A DNA stretch of 64,000 nt from Hydractinia symbiolongicarpus (taxonomy: Eukaryota > Cnidaria > Hydrozoa > Anthoathecata > Hydractiniidae): the NCBI RefSeq assembly GCF_029227915.1, contig NC_079884.1, positions 1,054,001 through 1,118,000 on the forward strand. The letters are read 5' to 3'. Below are positions 35,801 through 48,225 of this stretch, piece by piece; the first letter of the stretch is position 1; each line of letters opens with the position of its first letter. A program made the position numbers and the translations under genes. The notes beneath the pieces were generated by a model. It was not told the DNA's origin. It did no database searches and saw only the letters and a list, made by a program, of their open reading frames with translations.

Positions 35801-38800
35801 AAATCCAAACGCTTTATATACATAAAAATGCAAATGAAATGTTATATTTTTTAAGCGATTAATATAGTGTTATTGACGTACCTGGTTTGCATTTGCGCAT
35901 TCTGCAGAGGTTGGTCTGTGTTTTATGACCCTTACACTGCATTCCATAAGCTGGTGGTGGATTATTACACACACGTGACCTTGTTTGAATGCCATCACCG
36001 CAAGTTCTTGAACATTTGTTATATGGTGCCCAGTTTCCCCAGTGTGGTTGCAGTAACTCAACTAAAGAATTTCAAAATTAACAACCTAGTCTCCAGGATT
36101 TAGAAAAGGGCTAAACCTGACTATCTCAGGATATTGATACAGGATAGCTACTTCAGTATGCGAAACACTGATCTCAGTGTGGATCTGGGTTTTTCCTGTT
36201 TACACTAGATATACGTCGCCGTTACGCGTCAATTCTCTCTCACATTAAATGGATTAACCTGTTGCTGTGATAATGACACTTGCTTAGCACTGTGAAGTAA
36301 ACGACCAACAAAACAAACCACATAACCACTCGGTCAAGCTTTTAAAAACATAAAATAGCCTTAGGATGAGTTTGCAAATTACATTCAAACAATAACAAAC
36401 ATTTTGTGAAGATATCCGCGTAGATTTTAAATTTATATTATATCATACTTGTGCAATTCACAGCTGGACATTCCTCTAAATGGTCCTCAACTCCAAATCC
36501 ATCAGCTTTTGGACATCTACTGAAATCTGAAGACATGCAAAATCTCTGTCGTATTTGATAACAGCCTTGGTTTCGATATGTGAAACAGTCTGGTGTCCAT
36601 TCTCCCCAAGTTGACCACGCATCCTTTTGGACAGACGCGTCGTCTAAAATAAAATCGCTAAAATCTGATAAAAGCAACACCCTCTTCTCCAGGGTCACTC
36701 GGCCTCTCAGTAATATTCACATCTTATTCTCCAGGCCCTTAAGTAGTTATTACGCAGCGCTGTTATCAAATTTGTCAAAAAAAGCAAAATGGTCTGGGAA
36801 CGAGGTTCTAATATTCAGACAGAAATGTTAGGGTCTAGTTACGACATTGAAAATTAATTATCCCCCGATATTTAAATACATTCAAGTTTATGTCAAGGTC
36901 GCGATTGAATAAGCGACGTTAGGCAAACCCCCAGGGCATATTGTATTTTTTTCCATTGGGACGACAGGTGAGTGGACCTAGGAACTAGATTGAATATTAG
37001 CAAGACAATTGGCGTGTGTAGCAAAACATAAATATATAGATGTTTTATGTTTTAGTCTCGTACATTAATACGTGGACCAAGCTATAACTTTTAGTCCCCT
37101 TTTTACCCACAGTCCAGTGATGGAGTCAAAACAGTGGTTGACTTTCAAAAATTCAACGTTGGAGTTAGGAAAAAGGGGAAAATTGAATTTTATATATATA
37201 TTTGTCCCATAATTTAGATCTAATTCAGAACTAATTTTTGTAAAGTTTCACTTTTGGCTGAATAGAACTCCTACCTGCTAGTTTAATAAGAATTTTTAAA
37301 AGAGGAATGATGACGAGGTTGATACACACGGTGCAGACATACATTTACCTTTTTTGCACTGATACATTTTGTTTAATTCGGCTTCGTCCCAATACGTCAT
37401 CACTGTGCCACCTAACGGTTGGTTTTTATCAAACTTTGCTTCGATTGTCACCTTGCCGTTCATTGTGAAGGATGTCTTCCCATAATGCATCAGACTTTTG
37501 TAATCATAGGGCGTATCTTGTATCGTAGCATCGTAAGAAATGTGTCTTTCAAAGTTACTCGCCATGTCTAATGTAGAAAATTAATAATCTATATTATAAT
37601 GCTCGTATACGTCTGTCCGTCCGACTGTCTGTCACGCAAAATGGTAGCTTAGCTGCGCAAGTAGCGAGAAGCACGCAATGCGGTACAAAAAGGATAGGCG
37701 AACCCGTGGATTTTCCACGGGCTAACGATAAGTCAGGTTAAGAATTTGTTAGTCCCTGGGCGAAATTTAAGCGTCTGTTTTAAGCAAGACAGACGGCAAA
37801 TAAAAAAATTAGTTTGCGCAGAAATAGCAAAAATATGTAATAATTACATACAGCAGGTTTTAAAATGAAAATTCATAGAAATAAGATAAAAATTAAATGT
37901 TGAGTTGACAGCTAGAATGGAGATAAATAGAATCCATTGATATGTCGTGAATATTTGTTTTACAACAATATGCGAGTATTAAGGCCCTAAAGAGCACAAA
38001 CTGTTCAAAAATTGGTCAAACTGGCAAATTAAATTTTGTTAAATCTTTAGATATTTGTCATTTTTTTTTAAATAAGATCAACTTGGTCTCATTCGCAATA
38101 CAGTATAATGAAGAGATGTGAGAGAAAACTGACCTACTTAAAAATAGACAAAAATAAGCAGATTAATGTTCTTAAGAATGTCTACCATTTATGTTTAAAC
38201 CAAACAAAGTCGTGGTTGTACTTACTCGATAACATGTTATTCCAATAGATATTAACAAACGAATCGCGATCAGGCCTTGACTGTTCATGAAAAAATCCTG
38301 AAGGTTCAAGGGAAAGAAAATCAGTCAAAGATAAAACTTTTATGATAATAAAAACAACTTCTTAACAAACTGTAAAAAAGTTTTTAGCGAAAAACAAGTA
38401 CTGAGTTAAAACTAAGTAGTATGTATGGACAATTTTGAAATAAACAAGAAGCCCTGGGGGCTCTAAGAATTTCCGCTCGCTACCAAATTATTTGATGACA
38501 ACCTGCTAATTCGTTGTGTTATCGTGCCAAACATTCGAAGAAATTTAGTGCATGAAGCTCTGAAGATAAAGCACACAAGTGACATTATATCTTACAACAA
38601 ACGCAAACAAAACGAAACGTGTCATAATAAATTCACATTTTACAAGAAATTGCTAACAAAAAATACAGCATATCATCATGGTTGAAACTTTTATGGTCTT
38701 AAACGGCATTTAGTTGACAAAAATCCCAATTTTGATGTCACCATCCTGTTCAGCATACTTTTTATTAACTGTGCCAATTTTTGTCGTAAATAAAGTAGTT

Positions 38801-41800
38801 TTAATTTTTTGGACAAATTTTGGCCTAAAATGGCATTTAGGTGACAAAAATCAAAATTTTGATGTCACCATCATGTTCAGCATACATTTTTTGTTAACGG
38901 TGCCAAATTTTCTCGAAAATAAAGCAGTTTTAAATTTCGGACCAATTTTGGCCTAAAATGACATTTAAGGTGGCAAAAAATCAAAATTTTAATGTCACCA
39001 TCATGTTCAGCATACTTTTTTGTGATCTGTGCCAAATTTTGTCGAAAATAAAGTAGTTTCAATTTTTGGACCAATTTTGGCCTAAAATGACTTTTAGGTG
39101 ACAAAAATCAAAAATATAATGTCAACATTATGTTCAGCACACTTTTTTTGTTAACTGTACCAAATTTTGTCGAAAACAAATACCAATTTTGGCCTGAAAC
39201 GTCATTTAGATGACTTCCAAGTACTTAAAGAGTTTGGGTACGAAGTTTAAATCTGTGACGTTGCAATTGACCATTTGGGATAGTTAGCAGATTGAAACCA
39301 ATACTATCCTCCTCTCAGAGGAACGTGAAATCCCAGGGTCGATTTTTTCTCAAAAAAATGCTCCAAAAGAAAAAAACGACGGTTTTTAAAGAATTTCCTA
39401 CGCCTTCGGGCGCAAAAATTCAACTAGACTGTGTACCTAACGCGTGTAGAACTTCGTGGATAATGATAGACTGGTGGACGCAGTAATCTCCTAACGAAAT
39501 TTCGGTTGCTTTCACATCCCAATATTTTCTTCCAATGCCTGAGTAACATCTACAAAGATTTGTTATAGATAGTCCTGAAGTAGCATGTAAACAGTTCAAG
39601 ATTAAATTATAAGTTACTTCCGCAAACAGTAGTACAAATTTTTTTAATCGTTGAAGGCGGAGAATGAATTGTGCCATAAAAATAAGCAACCGCTAAACAA
39701 ATCACCAGGCTGAGTATTTATACAGTTGAGCAATGTGGCTTAATCTGGAATCTCCTGAATTCACACTAGTGTAAAAAGAAGCTCATCCCCAACCTTGTCC
39801 AAAGGGCTTTTTTAGATTGGCAGAAAGAGAAAAAGAGCCCTGGTGGCGAGGTTGGCTCATTCCAGTGGTAACTGATAACAACATGGATGATATTTTCATT
39901 ATAAGTTATAATCAATAAGACCTTAGAAGCAAGGTGAAGTTAATATATTACCCTGAACCTCTCATGAATTCTATCCAGTTTTGATCATCGCTTCTTCTTT
40001 CACGAAATTTGATGCAACTTTTTGAAGAAAGTGTGTTCAGAGCTTTGGCGATTTCTTTGCGCACACCAGCTACAAAAAAATGGCGGGATACATATTTTAC
40101 ACGAATTAATAAAGCATCGTTTTAAATTAAATTTCTTTTAAATATTTTGCAGTTAGCATTCAATACATTTAGCCTCATTCCTAAGATTTAATATGTTATC
40201 CATTCTTTCACCCAGGGTTTATTGCCTGATGATAAAGCCGCTAGCGCTTACTCGTCGGTTAACTCCGCCGCCGGCCATAAAAAGGTAAGAACCACTGGGG
40301 ACGAGTTGTCAAATTTTTCTACGCATTTGCCGACGAATGGTTCTTCTGCGTTATTTATTTCGATTTTACTTTAAAAAGAATAGGAAATTATGAACTGTTC
40401 CTATTTCATGGTTGCAAAATATATTGCTGTAAACTTTTAACCAATTAAAGACTATTGACTGGATTCAAAATAACTTTTATGATAATGTTTACGTTCGGTA
40501 TTTCAAATCCGTCATATATTTCTTATTTCTCATGGAAATCAAAATGGTGTTGGCATCTAGTTCGTCTCGTGAAAATCTGTCCATAGGGTTAAGATGCGCG
40601 GTAGAAATTTGCATTTCAGAAGAACGGAAAGGTTGACAAGTTGTATTCTCAGAAGCATAAAAATTTGTTGTCAAGTTAAAGGAGTGTCACAATGGAATTG
40701 ACAACAAATTCGAACTAGTTGTAGTTTGGTAATGATCACTTACTAGCTGAGTGGCGTATTGTTCCTGGATGGTTAATAATGTACGGGACCGTTCTTGAGA
40801 TCCATAATTTTCTTGCGTAAGGTATCATGCTTCGCTTCGACGACAAGTTCTCATTCGTTTTTTCTGCGTTCATATTTTCACTTATTAGTTCTTTATCTTT
40901 CTTATCCAACAAAAGATCTCCTTCCGACAAGTTTTTTAAGTTTTGAGCTGCAAAAAAAAAAAAGCAGGAAAACAACTAAAAATTACTAATCCTTCTGCAA
41001 CATTTTGAAACATTCTTAGACACGACTATAATTTCTGTTTACGTTTGTTCACTGTACACAGACAATCAAAATGGCTACTCTTTGGAAAGTCAAAGATTCT
41101 ACCATCGTTTATAGAAAATATCAACCTCGTTCCCAGGGCATTTTGCCTTATTGACGAAGTTGATAGCGGCAGTAACGGCTCAGGGGCCACAAGACCCTGG
41201 GGACAAGGTTAAGAAAATATGCATCATGAAAGGACGAAAGTTTTCTCTCAAAAACAGTAATGCTTCGTTCTTGATAAAATCCTTAGTATGTGACAGAATG
41301 CCCATCCGTTTTTAAAACAATATATACATTCAAAAATCCTTTCGTTTTTCCGCCCTGTTAACCCTATTTTAGATAGGACAGGAAATATTTGAGTCTCGTT
41401 TTCATGGTGCAGAAAGGGCGTGGTTATTTATCTACGTTCTGGGAAGGAGAAATGATATGTTTAAAAAACTTCGCACACTGACAAACCAACATAAAAGAAA
41501 GTATTTGACATTAAAAAATTAGTAGCGGGGTCTTCATTTTTCCTTCCATATGCCAAAAACATGCATAATTAGATCAGGAACACTTCTTTTCTTCTAAAAA
41601 AATCATAAAACTTTTGTTTTTTCCAAAAAAAATTTTTAGTAACGCAATTGAACTTTTCCGTATCTTTTCGAAACATGTGGGAACAATTAAAACTTGAATT
41701 TTTTGCTACACTAGACTGTTGCTTGAATTTTGCAACAAAATGCATGACAGGAGAGAATATAGAACATTAACTTAGTTACCATCTTCGTGTAAAAGAAATT

Positions 41801-42399
41801 TATTTGGTGTGCTTCTGTTGTGTTCCACAGCATGCTCAGCTTGCAAACTAATGTTGTTGAATCTGATGATTTCATCTAAAGCTGAAGCATCCGTTTCTTC
41901 TACAAAAGAAATTTATCTTAGTAAAAAATATTGCTGAAGTTGGGGATTCTGTTATTTCTAAATATGAAATTTTTATTTGATTACACATTTTAGGTTCCCC
42001 TTTCAGTTTAATATTTTACCTTGTTATGATAAAAGAAAGCCTTGAAATGACTAAGCTGTTGAAAGGTAATCACCCTCAATATTGATGTTTCTTGTAAGTG
42101 CCCTCGCAGAGACAACTGAAGTCACACAATTTCAATTATTTTTAGATTCACTGCAATTAATAAATATAGATTGATTATTGAATCTGATTCTTTAATTAAA
42201 TAGGCATTGGTAGGTTTTATACCTCCGTGATTGAATATCTATCGTGTGACTTAGACTATTATAACTAACTATAATAAAATCATGCTCAACTTTTGTACTC
42301 ACTTCCGCCATCTTTGTTGTTTTGTACACTAGGATCTTGACATAAACAGTATTTAGCGATTAACAGAGAAATGGTGACGTAATTGTAAAGAAACTTCAT
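32836..42399 (-). CDS. Secreted astacin metalloprotease with two TSP1, one MAM and three ShKT modules, 718 residues, 15 exons
   Basis: Exons (minus): 42399-42303, 41899-41780, 40947-40744, 40069-39952, 39549-39437, 38297-38226, 37567-37349, 36643-36449, 36061-35882, 35797-35657, 35439-35171, 34954-34858, 34632-34531, 33581-33465, 32948-32836. All splice borders and phases join. In order: a signal peptide (MKFLYNYVTISLLIAKYCLC), a propeptide with an EGD motif like the astacin aspartate switch, and a catalytic domain (about 120-313) with the complete zinc signature HEVLHALGFFHEQSRPDR and Met-turn SLMHYG. Next come two thrombospondin type-1 repeats (about 320-378 with WSTWGEWTPDC; 382-438 with CSRTCGDGIQTRSRVC), a MAM domain (about 440-608, ending IAIDDIQVDKGTC) and three ShKT domains (610-718), each with six Cys. 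Cnidarian astacins with MAM/ShKT modules act in the extracellular matrix, morphogenesis and digestion. ShKT is also found in toxins, but here it is a tail on a protease. All active-site residues are present. Confidence 0.93.
35055..35138. repeat. 84 bp hairpin element
   Basis: Arms 35055-35092 (CTCGATCTCAGGGCCTGTAG ...) and 35101-35138 are near-complementary around an 8-base loop. It lies in the intron following the second MAM exon of the astacin gene. Confidence 0.8.
37588..37732 (+). mobile_element. Short Helitron-like element, second copy
   Basis: Starts TCTATATTATAATGCTCG after an A and shares GTCTGTCACGCAAAATGGTA with the copy at 23254. It ends with the hairpin CCCGTGGATTTTCCACGGG and CTAACGATAAG before a T. 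The terminal CTAG is degenerate. It lies in an intron of the astacin gene, only 20 bases upstream of the acceptor-side exon at 37567. Confidence 0.62.
38692..39210. repeat. Tandem repeat, about 127 bp unit, 4 copies
   Basis: Each unit contains TTTTGGCCTAAAATG, GACAAAAATCAAAATTTT, GATGTCACCATCATGTTCAG and CAAATTTTGTCGAAAATAAA. Copies start near 38692, 38818, 38946 and 39075, with a partial fifth from 39188. It lies within the intron between the two exons that together encode the zinc-binding signature of the astacin. Confidence 0.85.
39789..39855. mobile_element. Tiny hairpin element (CTCGTCCC/GAGGTT family)
   Basis: AACCTTGTCCAAAGGGCTTT pairs with AAAGAGCCCTGGTGGCGAGG. Similar hairpins lie at 41123-41210, 43111-43168 and 63009-63078, with single ends near 36797, 47662 and 60766. 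Intronic in the astacin gene. Confidence 0.6.
41123..41210. mobile_element. Tiny hairpin element (CTCGTCCC/GAGGTT family)
   Basis: AACCTCGTTCCCAGGG at the left pairs with CCCTGGGGACAAGGTT at the right over 88 bp. No coding capacity. It lies in the intron between the second and third exons of the astacin gene. Confidence 0.7.
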
Positions 42400-43110
42400 C
42401 AGTGCGGCAAGTACATCTGCGATACGATCATTTTTTTTTTTTTTTGCGATATTATACCGAGTTGTTTTTACATTTAAAATTGTTTATGAAAAGTTACCAC
42501 ACCTGCCGCGCATTAGACATAATTGAACATAAAATTATCTTTTAATTTTTCTAAACTTAAGAATCTCTAAGACTTTTAAAAGTCACACGGAATTAATAAA
42601 ATAATCTAGTTCAATTAATTAATTTGTTCACTTAATTAATCTGTAGTGTGATCACGGGAGTTTTCAAATAATTAGTCTTCATCTGATGAATTCATGTAAT
42701 AAACCAAAAGGATTCATTACATGAAGTAATCAATCTGTACGATGGTTTCTATCTCCCAACATAATTTCCACGCACCAAAATCAATTGCAAATTCCATACC
42801 GAGCAATTTTGCACGATAGAATAAACCTATCGTGCAATTCTGCATGATCATTTCTGCATGATAAAATAACCTAGAAGTAGGTGTAAATTTACCCTAAAAA
42901 AAATTTGAGTTTCATATTTCTGATTTACCGCCCCTCTCGAATAAGCGTGCACCCTTAAAACTCAACATTTTAAATAAGCGCCCTTAGTAATGTAAGTTAT
43001 TATTTTGAAAATTTTGATACGTTCACCGTTAATAAGCACGTCTAACCTAATCTTTGCTTGTATTACCCTTTGTTATTATCGGATTTGTTGAATTTATCAT
43101 TCTTCACATT

Positions 43111-43168
43111 CTCGTCCCCAGCGCTCTTTGAGATTAAAACCTCTAAAGTTTATAGCTCTGGGGTCGAG
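43111..43168. mobile_element. Tiny hairpin element (CTCGTCCC family)
   Basis: CTCGTCCCCAGCGCTCT and its imperfect complement AGCTCTGGGGTCGAG enclose about 30 AT-rich bases. Same family as the elements at 41123 and 63009. Confidence 0.55.
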
Positions 43169-45325
43169 AATGCATTCTTCAGACTGAATTTTACAACATT
43201 TCATTTAATGAAAGAAAACATTAGTAAAAATTGTTACTATAAAAGCCTACATGACGTCATATTAAAATTTCTATAAAATCATGAACATTCTGACGAATTC
43301 AAAGTGGGAGTACAGTAGACTCTGTAATTGACAGACACGTCAAAAGACGGACACTATTTTTTGTCTCCGCTGAAATTCCAGCCAAACTTTCTTAAAATCT
43401 CTCCAAAGCGGACACTTCAATTGGCGGACACGTTTTTTTAACACGAAATGGCCATTTTCAAATTCGATTGCCTGATATTGTCCCAGTACTGTAAATTCAA
43501 AAGCCTAGTATAAAAGTTAGCCAGAAAGTTATATAGGCCATTTTTATACTAGATTCGCGAAATTTGAACAAGTTTACTCGTCAATGGTTACAGCTTAGGA
43601 GCTTAGGGTATTCGGTTAGATCCCAACTCTTAGAATGTGGTAGATGTTGCTGACGTCAGCGTGGCAATTTTTCTTCAATTCTAGGTGCCTTTGTGGATCC
43701 TGACATGGATTATTTCGTACAGTCTATATGTTAGAAAGTGTGACCAGCGCAGTTTAAACACCTCAAAAAGTACCAGACTGCCGGCTGCCGAGACTTTGCT
43801 TGCAGTTTGCCATTGTCTCAATATTTTCATAAGGGATTGTAGAGATTTTTTAATTTAGAATATTTTAAAATGTATCCATTGCAGCATTCGTCAGGTCATA
43901 AAACCGATGCAGGGGTGAGATTTCTAGTTCATATCTACCTCCACGATTTAATTTTTTGCTAAAAACTTTCTTCTTCCATAGAAGAGAACGACTGCGGAAG
44001 ATCAATGATACCTGATTCTTTATATATATTTCTCTAACAGAAATGTTCAAAATCTACGCATTGAAATGTTACGGTCATGGCTCCAGGAGTAATATGAAAA
44101 AATCTGCTTTTAATTTTCAAATGTTTATTTAACTCCTATTTGTCAAAACACATGCCTTCGCGAAGTATACTATAAAAAAATAATGAGGCTACCGTTCATG
44201 TATTTCTGCTCGAGTTAAAAAAAATAGGTGATAAATTTTTAACGTAACTTGCTTAATGTGCCTGTTTCTACTTGAACCGTCATCAATGAAGTTATGCCGT
44301 CATAGACTTTTAAATTAATTAAATGTTTTTTCTTTCCATACTTCCCTTCTAGTTTTATTTAGCTCTTTATAAGCAGTGTTGCCTTCTACACCGTGTTTCC
44401 AAAAAAAAAAAAACAATTTTTTATATTTACTCGTGTATTTGAGTTTAAGCATTAGAATATAACATAGTTTAGTTTCTTTGTCAAAAGAATTTTTATTGGT
44501 GCGTAGTTTTTATCCTTAAAAATCAAAATTTGCAAATAATTTTGATTTTCAATTAAATTGAAAATCAAATGACCCTAAGGGTACACGTCGTATCGTACAA
44601 TTTTCTCAATTTCTTACATAGCAGATGTAGACTCGATGTCTCCAAATCACTTTTAAAAAAGGTAAATAATACTCAAAATTGTCCAAATAGATTCTATAAG
44701 TCTCAAACATTTGCTTTTAATTTCAATATAGTAGCTAGTTTAGATCTTACTTATTTATGTCCGTGGAAACCGTGACCGGGGGATTAACATTTACAGAAAT
44801 TATTTTCGATGCCGATAAAAATAGGGAACCAAAAATGAGACATTTTTAATCCACTTTCTCTATTCTCTACTCTCTGTTTATCTAACTACGTTCTCCGAAA
44901 AAATAAAATAAAAGTTTTAAAGGCGTATTCGTGGCCACATACACGTTTTTTTCTTTATTAAAAAGCTCTTTTGTTTTCTCCTACGGCGTCCGTCTACGTG
45001 GGACCCAGCTGACGTGACCACACATAGATAAAAGTCGAGTTAAATTCTTTGTCCTAGTGGTAAGTTATACGTGCAAAAATGTCTTATTAGGTAGGCACAT
45101 AAAATTTCTCGAAAAATAAATAATTTATATTTTTTTAAAAACTTTTATATTATGGCATGCTGTTTTCCTTGTTTAGAAAGTCAACTTAATGAACCTTTTT
45201 CTCAATTTTTACAAATAAAAAATTCCCTCTTTATTTGTTGTATTTCTCATAATATTTTTAAATTGAGTAGAGTCCCATTTCTTTAACTCTCTCTTTCCCC
45301 GCTTTTTCATAATTGAATTTCATGT

Positions 45326-45508
45326 GGCGTCATTAGAAGGCAACGTTATTAGCGGACATCGTTATTAGAAGGCGGTGGCGTTCTTGTAGACGGCATTATT
45401 AGAGAATGGTATTATTTAAGGGTGACTTTCCTAAAAGGCAGCATTTTAGTAGGGTGGCGTTGTTAGAGGGCGAGATTATAAGAGGGCGTCGTTATGAGAA
45501 GGCGACAT
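45326..45508. repeat. Degenerate tandem repeat, about 16 bp unit
   Basis: About 11 units of the type GGCGTCGTTATTAGAG run in succession with many substitutions and small length changes. No frame is maintained across it, so it is not a coding repeat. Confidence 0.7.
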
Positions 45509-47683
45509 ATAAGACAAAAGGCAATTTATGTTATTATTATTTATCAAACTTAAATTTATAAAGAGAATTTCACCTTATTTTATACTTATTTTTTATTTCG
45601 TATATTTAAATTATAATTAGTTACTAAATAAAAAAAAGATTTTTCTTTATAAAGATTAATTATTTCTGTAATGTTCACCTTTTAACTTATTCAAAGTTTT
45701 TTTTCTTTTTTCCAGCTGCACCAAGTGATCACGCTTTACATGACAAATTTAAATGTCTGATCTACAAAGCCATTTAGGATTGATAGCTCAAAACATTTTT
45801 TAAAAAAACCTTTGTACAAAAAACAACTTTCGACCTCTTCTGCATCGCTGAATTGTCATCTCGGGTATAATTATAATTCCTCGATTGGCTTAAGGAAGAG
45901 ATTCCTACGGTCAAGACCAATTTTTCAAGAAGAGACAGACGTTTAATAATTACAAATAAACTCTTGCGAATTATTTACTTAGTTTCTGGAAAGAATTACC
46001 AGGTTTCTAGAATTGTGCTCTACCTTGGTTCTACTTGTTTTAAAACACAAATTCCACTTAAAAATATAAAAATAGCACGTTGTTTTATAAGCATACTCAA
46101 GTTGAAGAAATCTGTCAATTTTAATATTTTAACTTTTTAAATTTAAAGTTGTTTTGGTGTTTGCAAAGCCTTAAACGTTCTTATTATCTCTGAAGCCATA
46201 TCTTCTTATATAGTTCTTATACTTTTATGTAAAAAAAAATGTTGCTTCTGTTGTTTTGTTCTCTCTTTACAAAGAAAATAAATGACATCAAAAAATTAGT
46301 TGTTATTGTTTTTTGTTGCTTCTTGTCAGCTGCTAGCACGCCCTAAACCCTCATTTTCGTCCTTGCAATTTGGGCTCAAATTAAATTCCAAACTTTTTAA
46401 AACAAAACGGACTTTTTTCTCTCAAACCACAAATTCCAAACTTTTTACGAGATGTTAATTTTGCTACCATTTTGTAAACCAAAACTATTTAAATATGTTG
46501 AATACTCTGATTAAAATTTAATCTTGTTCTTCGCGCTCTTTTGACACTCGTATTATCGGGAAAACGTTCAATTTGAACGGCACAAAAATTGTTTTGGATT
46601 CATTGAAGAATTATTTTTTTACTTCGACTGTTTTATAAAAGCTGAAAAAAAGTAAAAATAAAAGATACATAATTTTTTTGCTTGTTAAAACAACTTTAAG
46701 CATATCTGATGTAGATATTTTAGTTTTCTTTAAAGAAAATATTTACAGAAAGATGTTTCCATCTGGATATTGCAACCGTTTTTGAATATTGAGGTAATAA
46801 TAATGTTTTATACAGATTTTTAAATTATATATATGTTTTTATATTATATATCTATATATTTTATATCCTTATATAGTTCCAATTTTGCATTGTGTTATAC
46901 GCGCAAAAATGATAAACACACGATAACATTTTTCCTATATGCAGTTCGAAGCTAATTTCTGTTCTGAGTGACACCAATTTTGTAGATTTCAAAAAGTTAT
47001 TTTAAACTTTTGCTGGTTTTTGCCGGAGTTTTACAACACTGAAATAAAAATAAATTTTGAAAATATAGAGACTGTATCAGTGATAAAATTTTTATTTTTA
47101 CAACTCAATATTGGTGTGATTTAGATACTACATGATGTATTACTACTTAAACTACGATAATCTAGCTTAAGTTTCAATATTGGGATACTTAGTGTTTTTT
47201 CGCCACCAGCATTGAGTCAGTATCAGGAGAAAATATTTCGAGTAACTATTTTTCAACTGATTTTGCAATTTTATACAGAAACTTTATGCTGTGATCAAAT
47301 CGTTTCGAGTAAAATGAAAAAAATGAAATAGAATTGAAAGCTCGCTAATAAATAAATTATTTCTAGTAATTGTTTAAGTTTGAATAAAATAATAAATAGA
47401 GATAAATAAATAAATTTGCTTGAATTAATCAATGGATGATAACATTTATGAAAGTAGCTAACATATCTATCGTAAAAAAAATCAATTTTGATTTCATCAG
47501 CGTGCTTTTTTCCGTGTAAGATTTACTTGCAAAACCATTAGAAGACGAATCATGCCTTAACCAACGCTACGAAGCTGAAGTATAACGACTTCTTCTCTAT
47601 GCATATCTGTGTCTCTCATCGGCGCTGCGCTTATTGATAATATGCAAAAAAAGACATCTTGTCCTGGGATTGAGGTTGCCATA

Positions 47684-48225
47684 ATTTGTGTATTTGGGTA
47701 AATTTGTGTATTTGGGTATTTGGGTAAATTTGTGTATTTGGGTAAATTTGTGTATTTGTGTATTTGGGTATTTGGGTAAATTTGGGTATTTGGGTAAATT
47801 TGGGAATTTGGGTAATTTTGGGTATTTGTGCATTTGGGTATTTGGGTATTTGGGTAAATTTGGGTATTTGGGTATTTGTGTATTTGGGTAAATTTGTGTA
47901 TTTGTGTATTTGTGTATTTGTGTATTTGGGTATTTGTGTATTTGGGTAAATTTGTGTATTTGTGTATTTGTGTATTTGTGTATTTGGGTATTTGTGTATT
48001 TGGGTAAATTTGTGTATTTGGGTATTTGTGTATTTGGGTAAATTTGTGTATTTGGGTATTTGGGTAAATTTGTGTATTAGGGTAAATTTGTAAATTGTGT
48101 ATTTGTATATTTATGTATTTGGGTAAATTTGTGTATTTGGGTATTTGGTTAAATTTGTGTATTTGGTTATTTGTGTATTTGGGTAAATTTGGGTAAATTT
48201 GTGTATTTTTGTATTTGGGTATTTT
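47684..48225. repeat. G-rich minisatellite of TATTTGGG / TAAATTTG units
   Basis: About 540 bp built from TATTTGGG, TATTTGTG and TAAATTTG words in changing order. At 47764-47823 seven GGG runs are separated by 5-7 base loops, which satisfies the usual G-quadruplex pattern on the plus strand. The long frames here (plus: Tyr-Leu-Gly repeats; minus: Lys-Tyr-Pro-Asn repeats) follow from the repeat. The unit is not the animal telomere repeat TTAGGG. Confidence 0.95.

Noticed and set aside
40489-40674. 61-codon minus frame between astacin exons 3 and 4
   Set aside because: Exons 3 and 4 join in phase and reproduce an uninterrupted astacin N-terminus; no good splice sites define this frame.
47597-47949. 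Tyr-Leu-Gly and Lys-Tyr-Pro-Asn repeat proteins on both strands
   Set aside because: They follow directly from the minisatellite, with changing unit order and no start or splice context.
47684-48225. Telomere-like repeat
   Set aside because: The unit is TATTTGGG/TAAATTTG, not TTAGGG, and it is interstitial and irregular.
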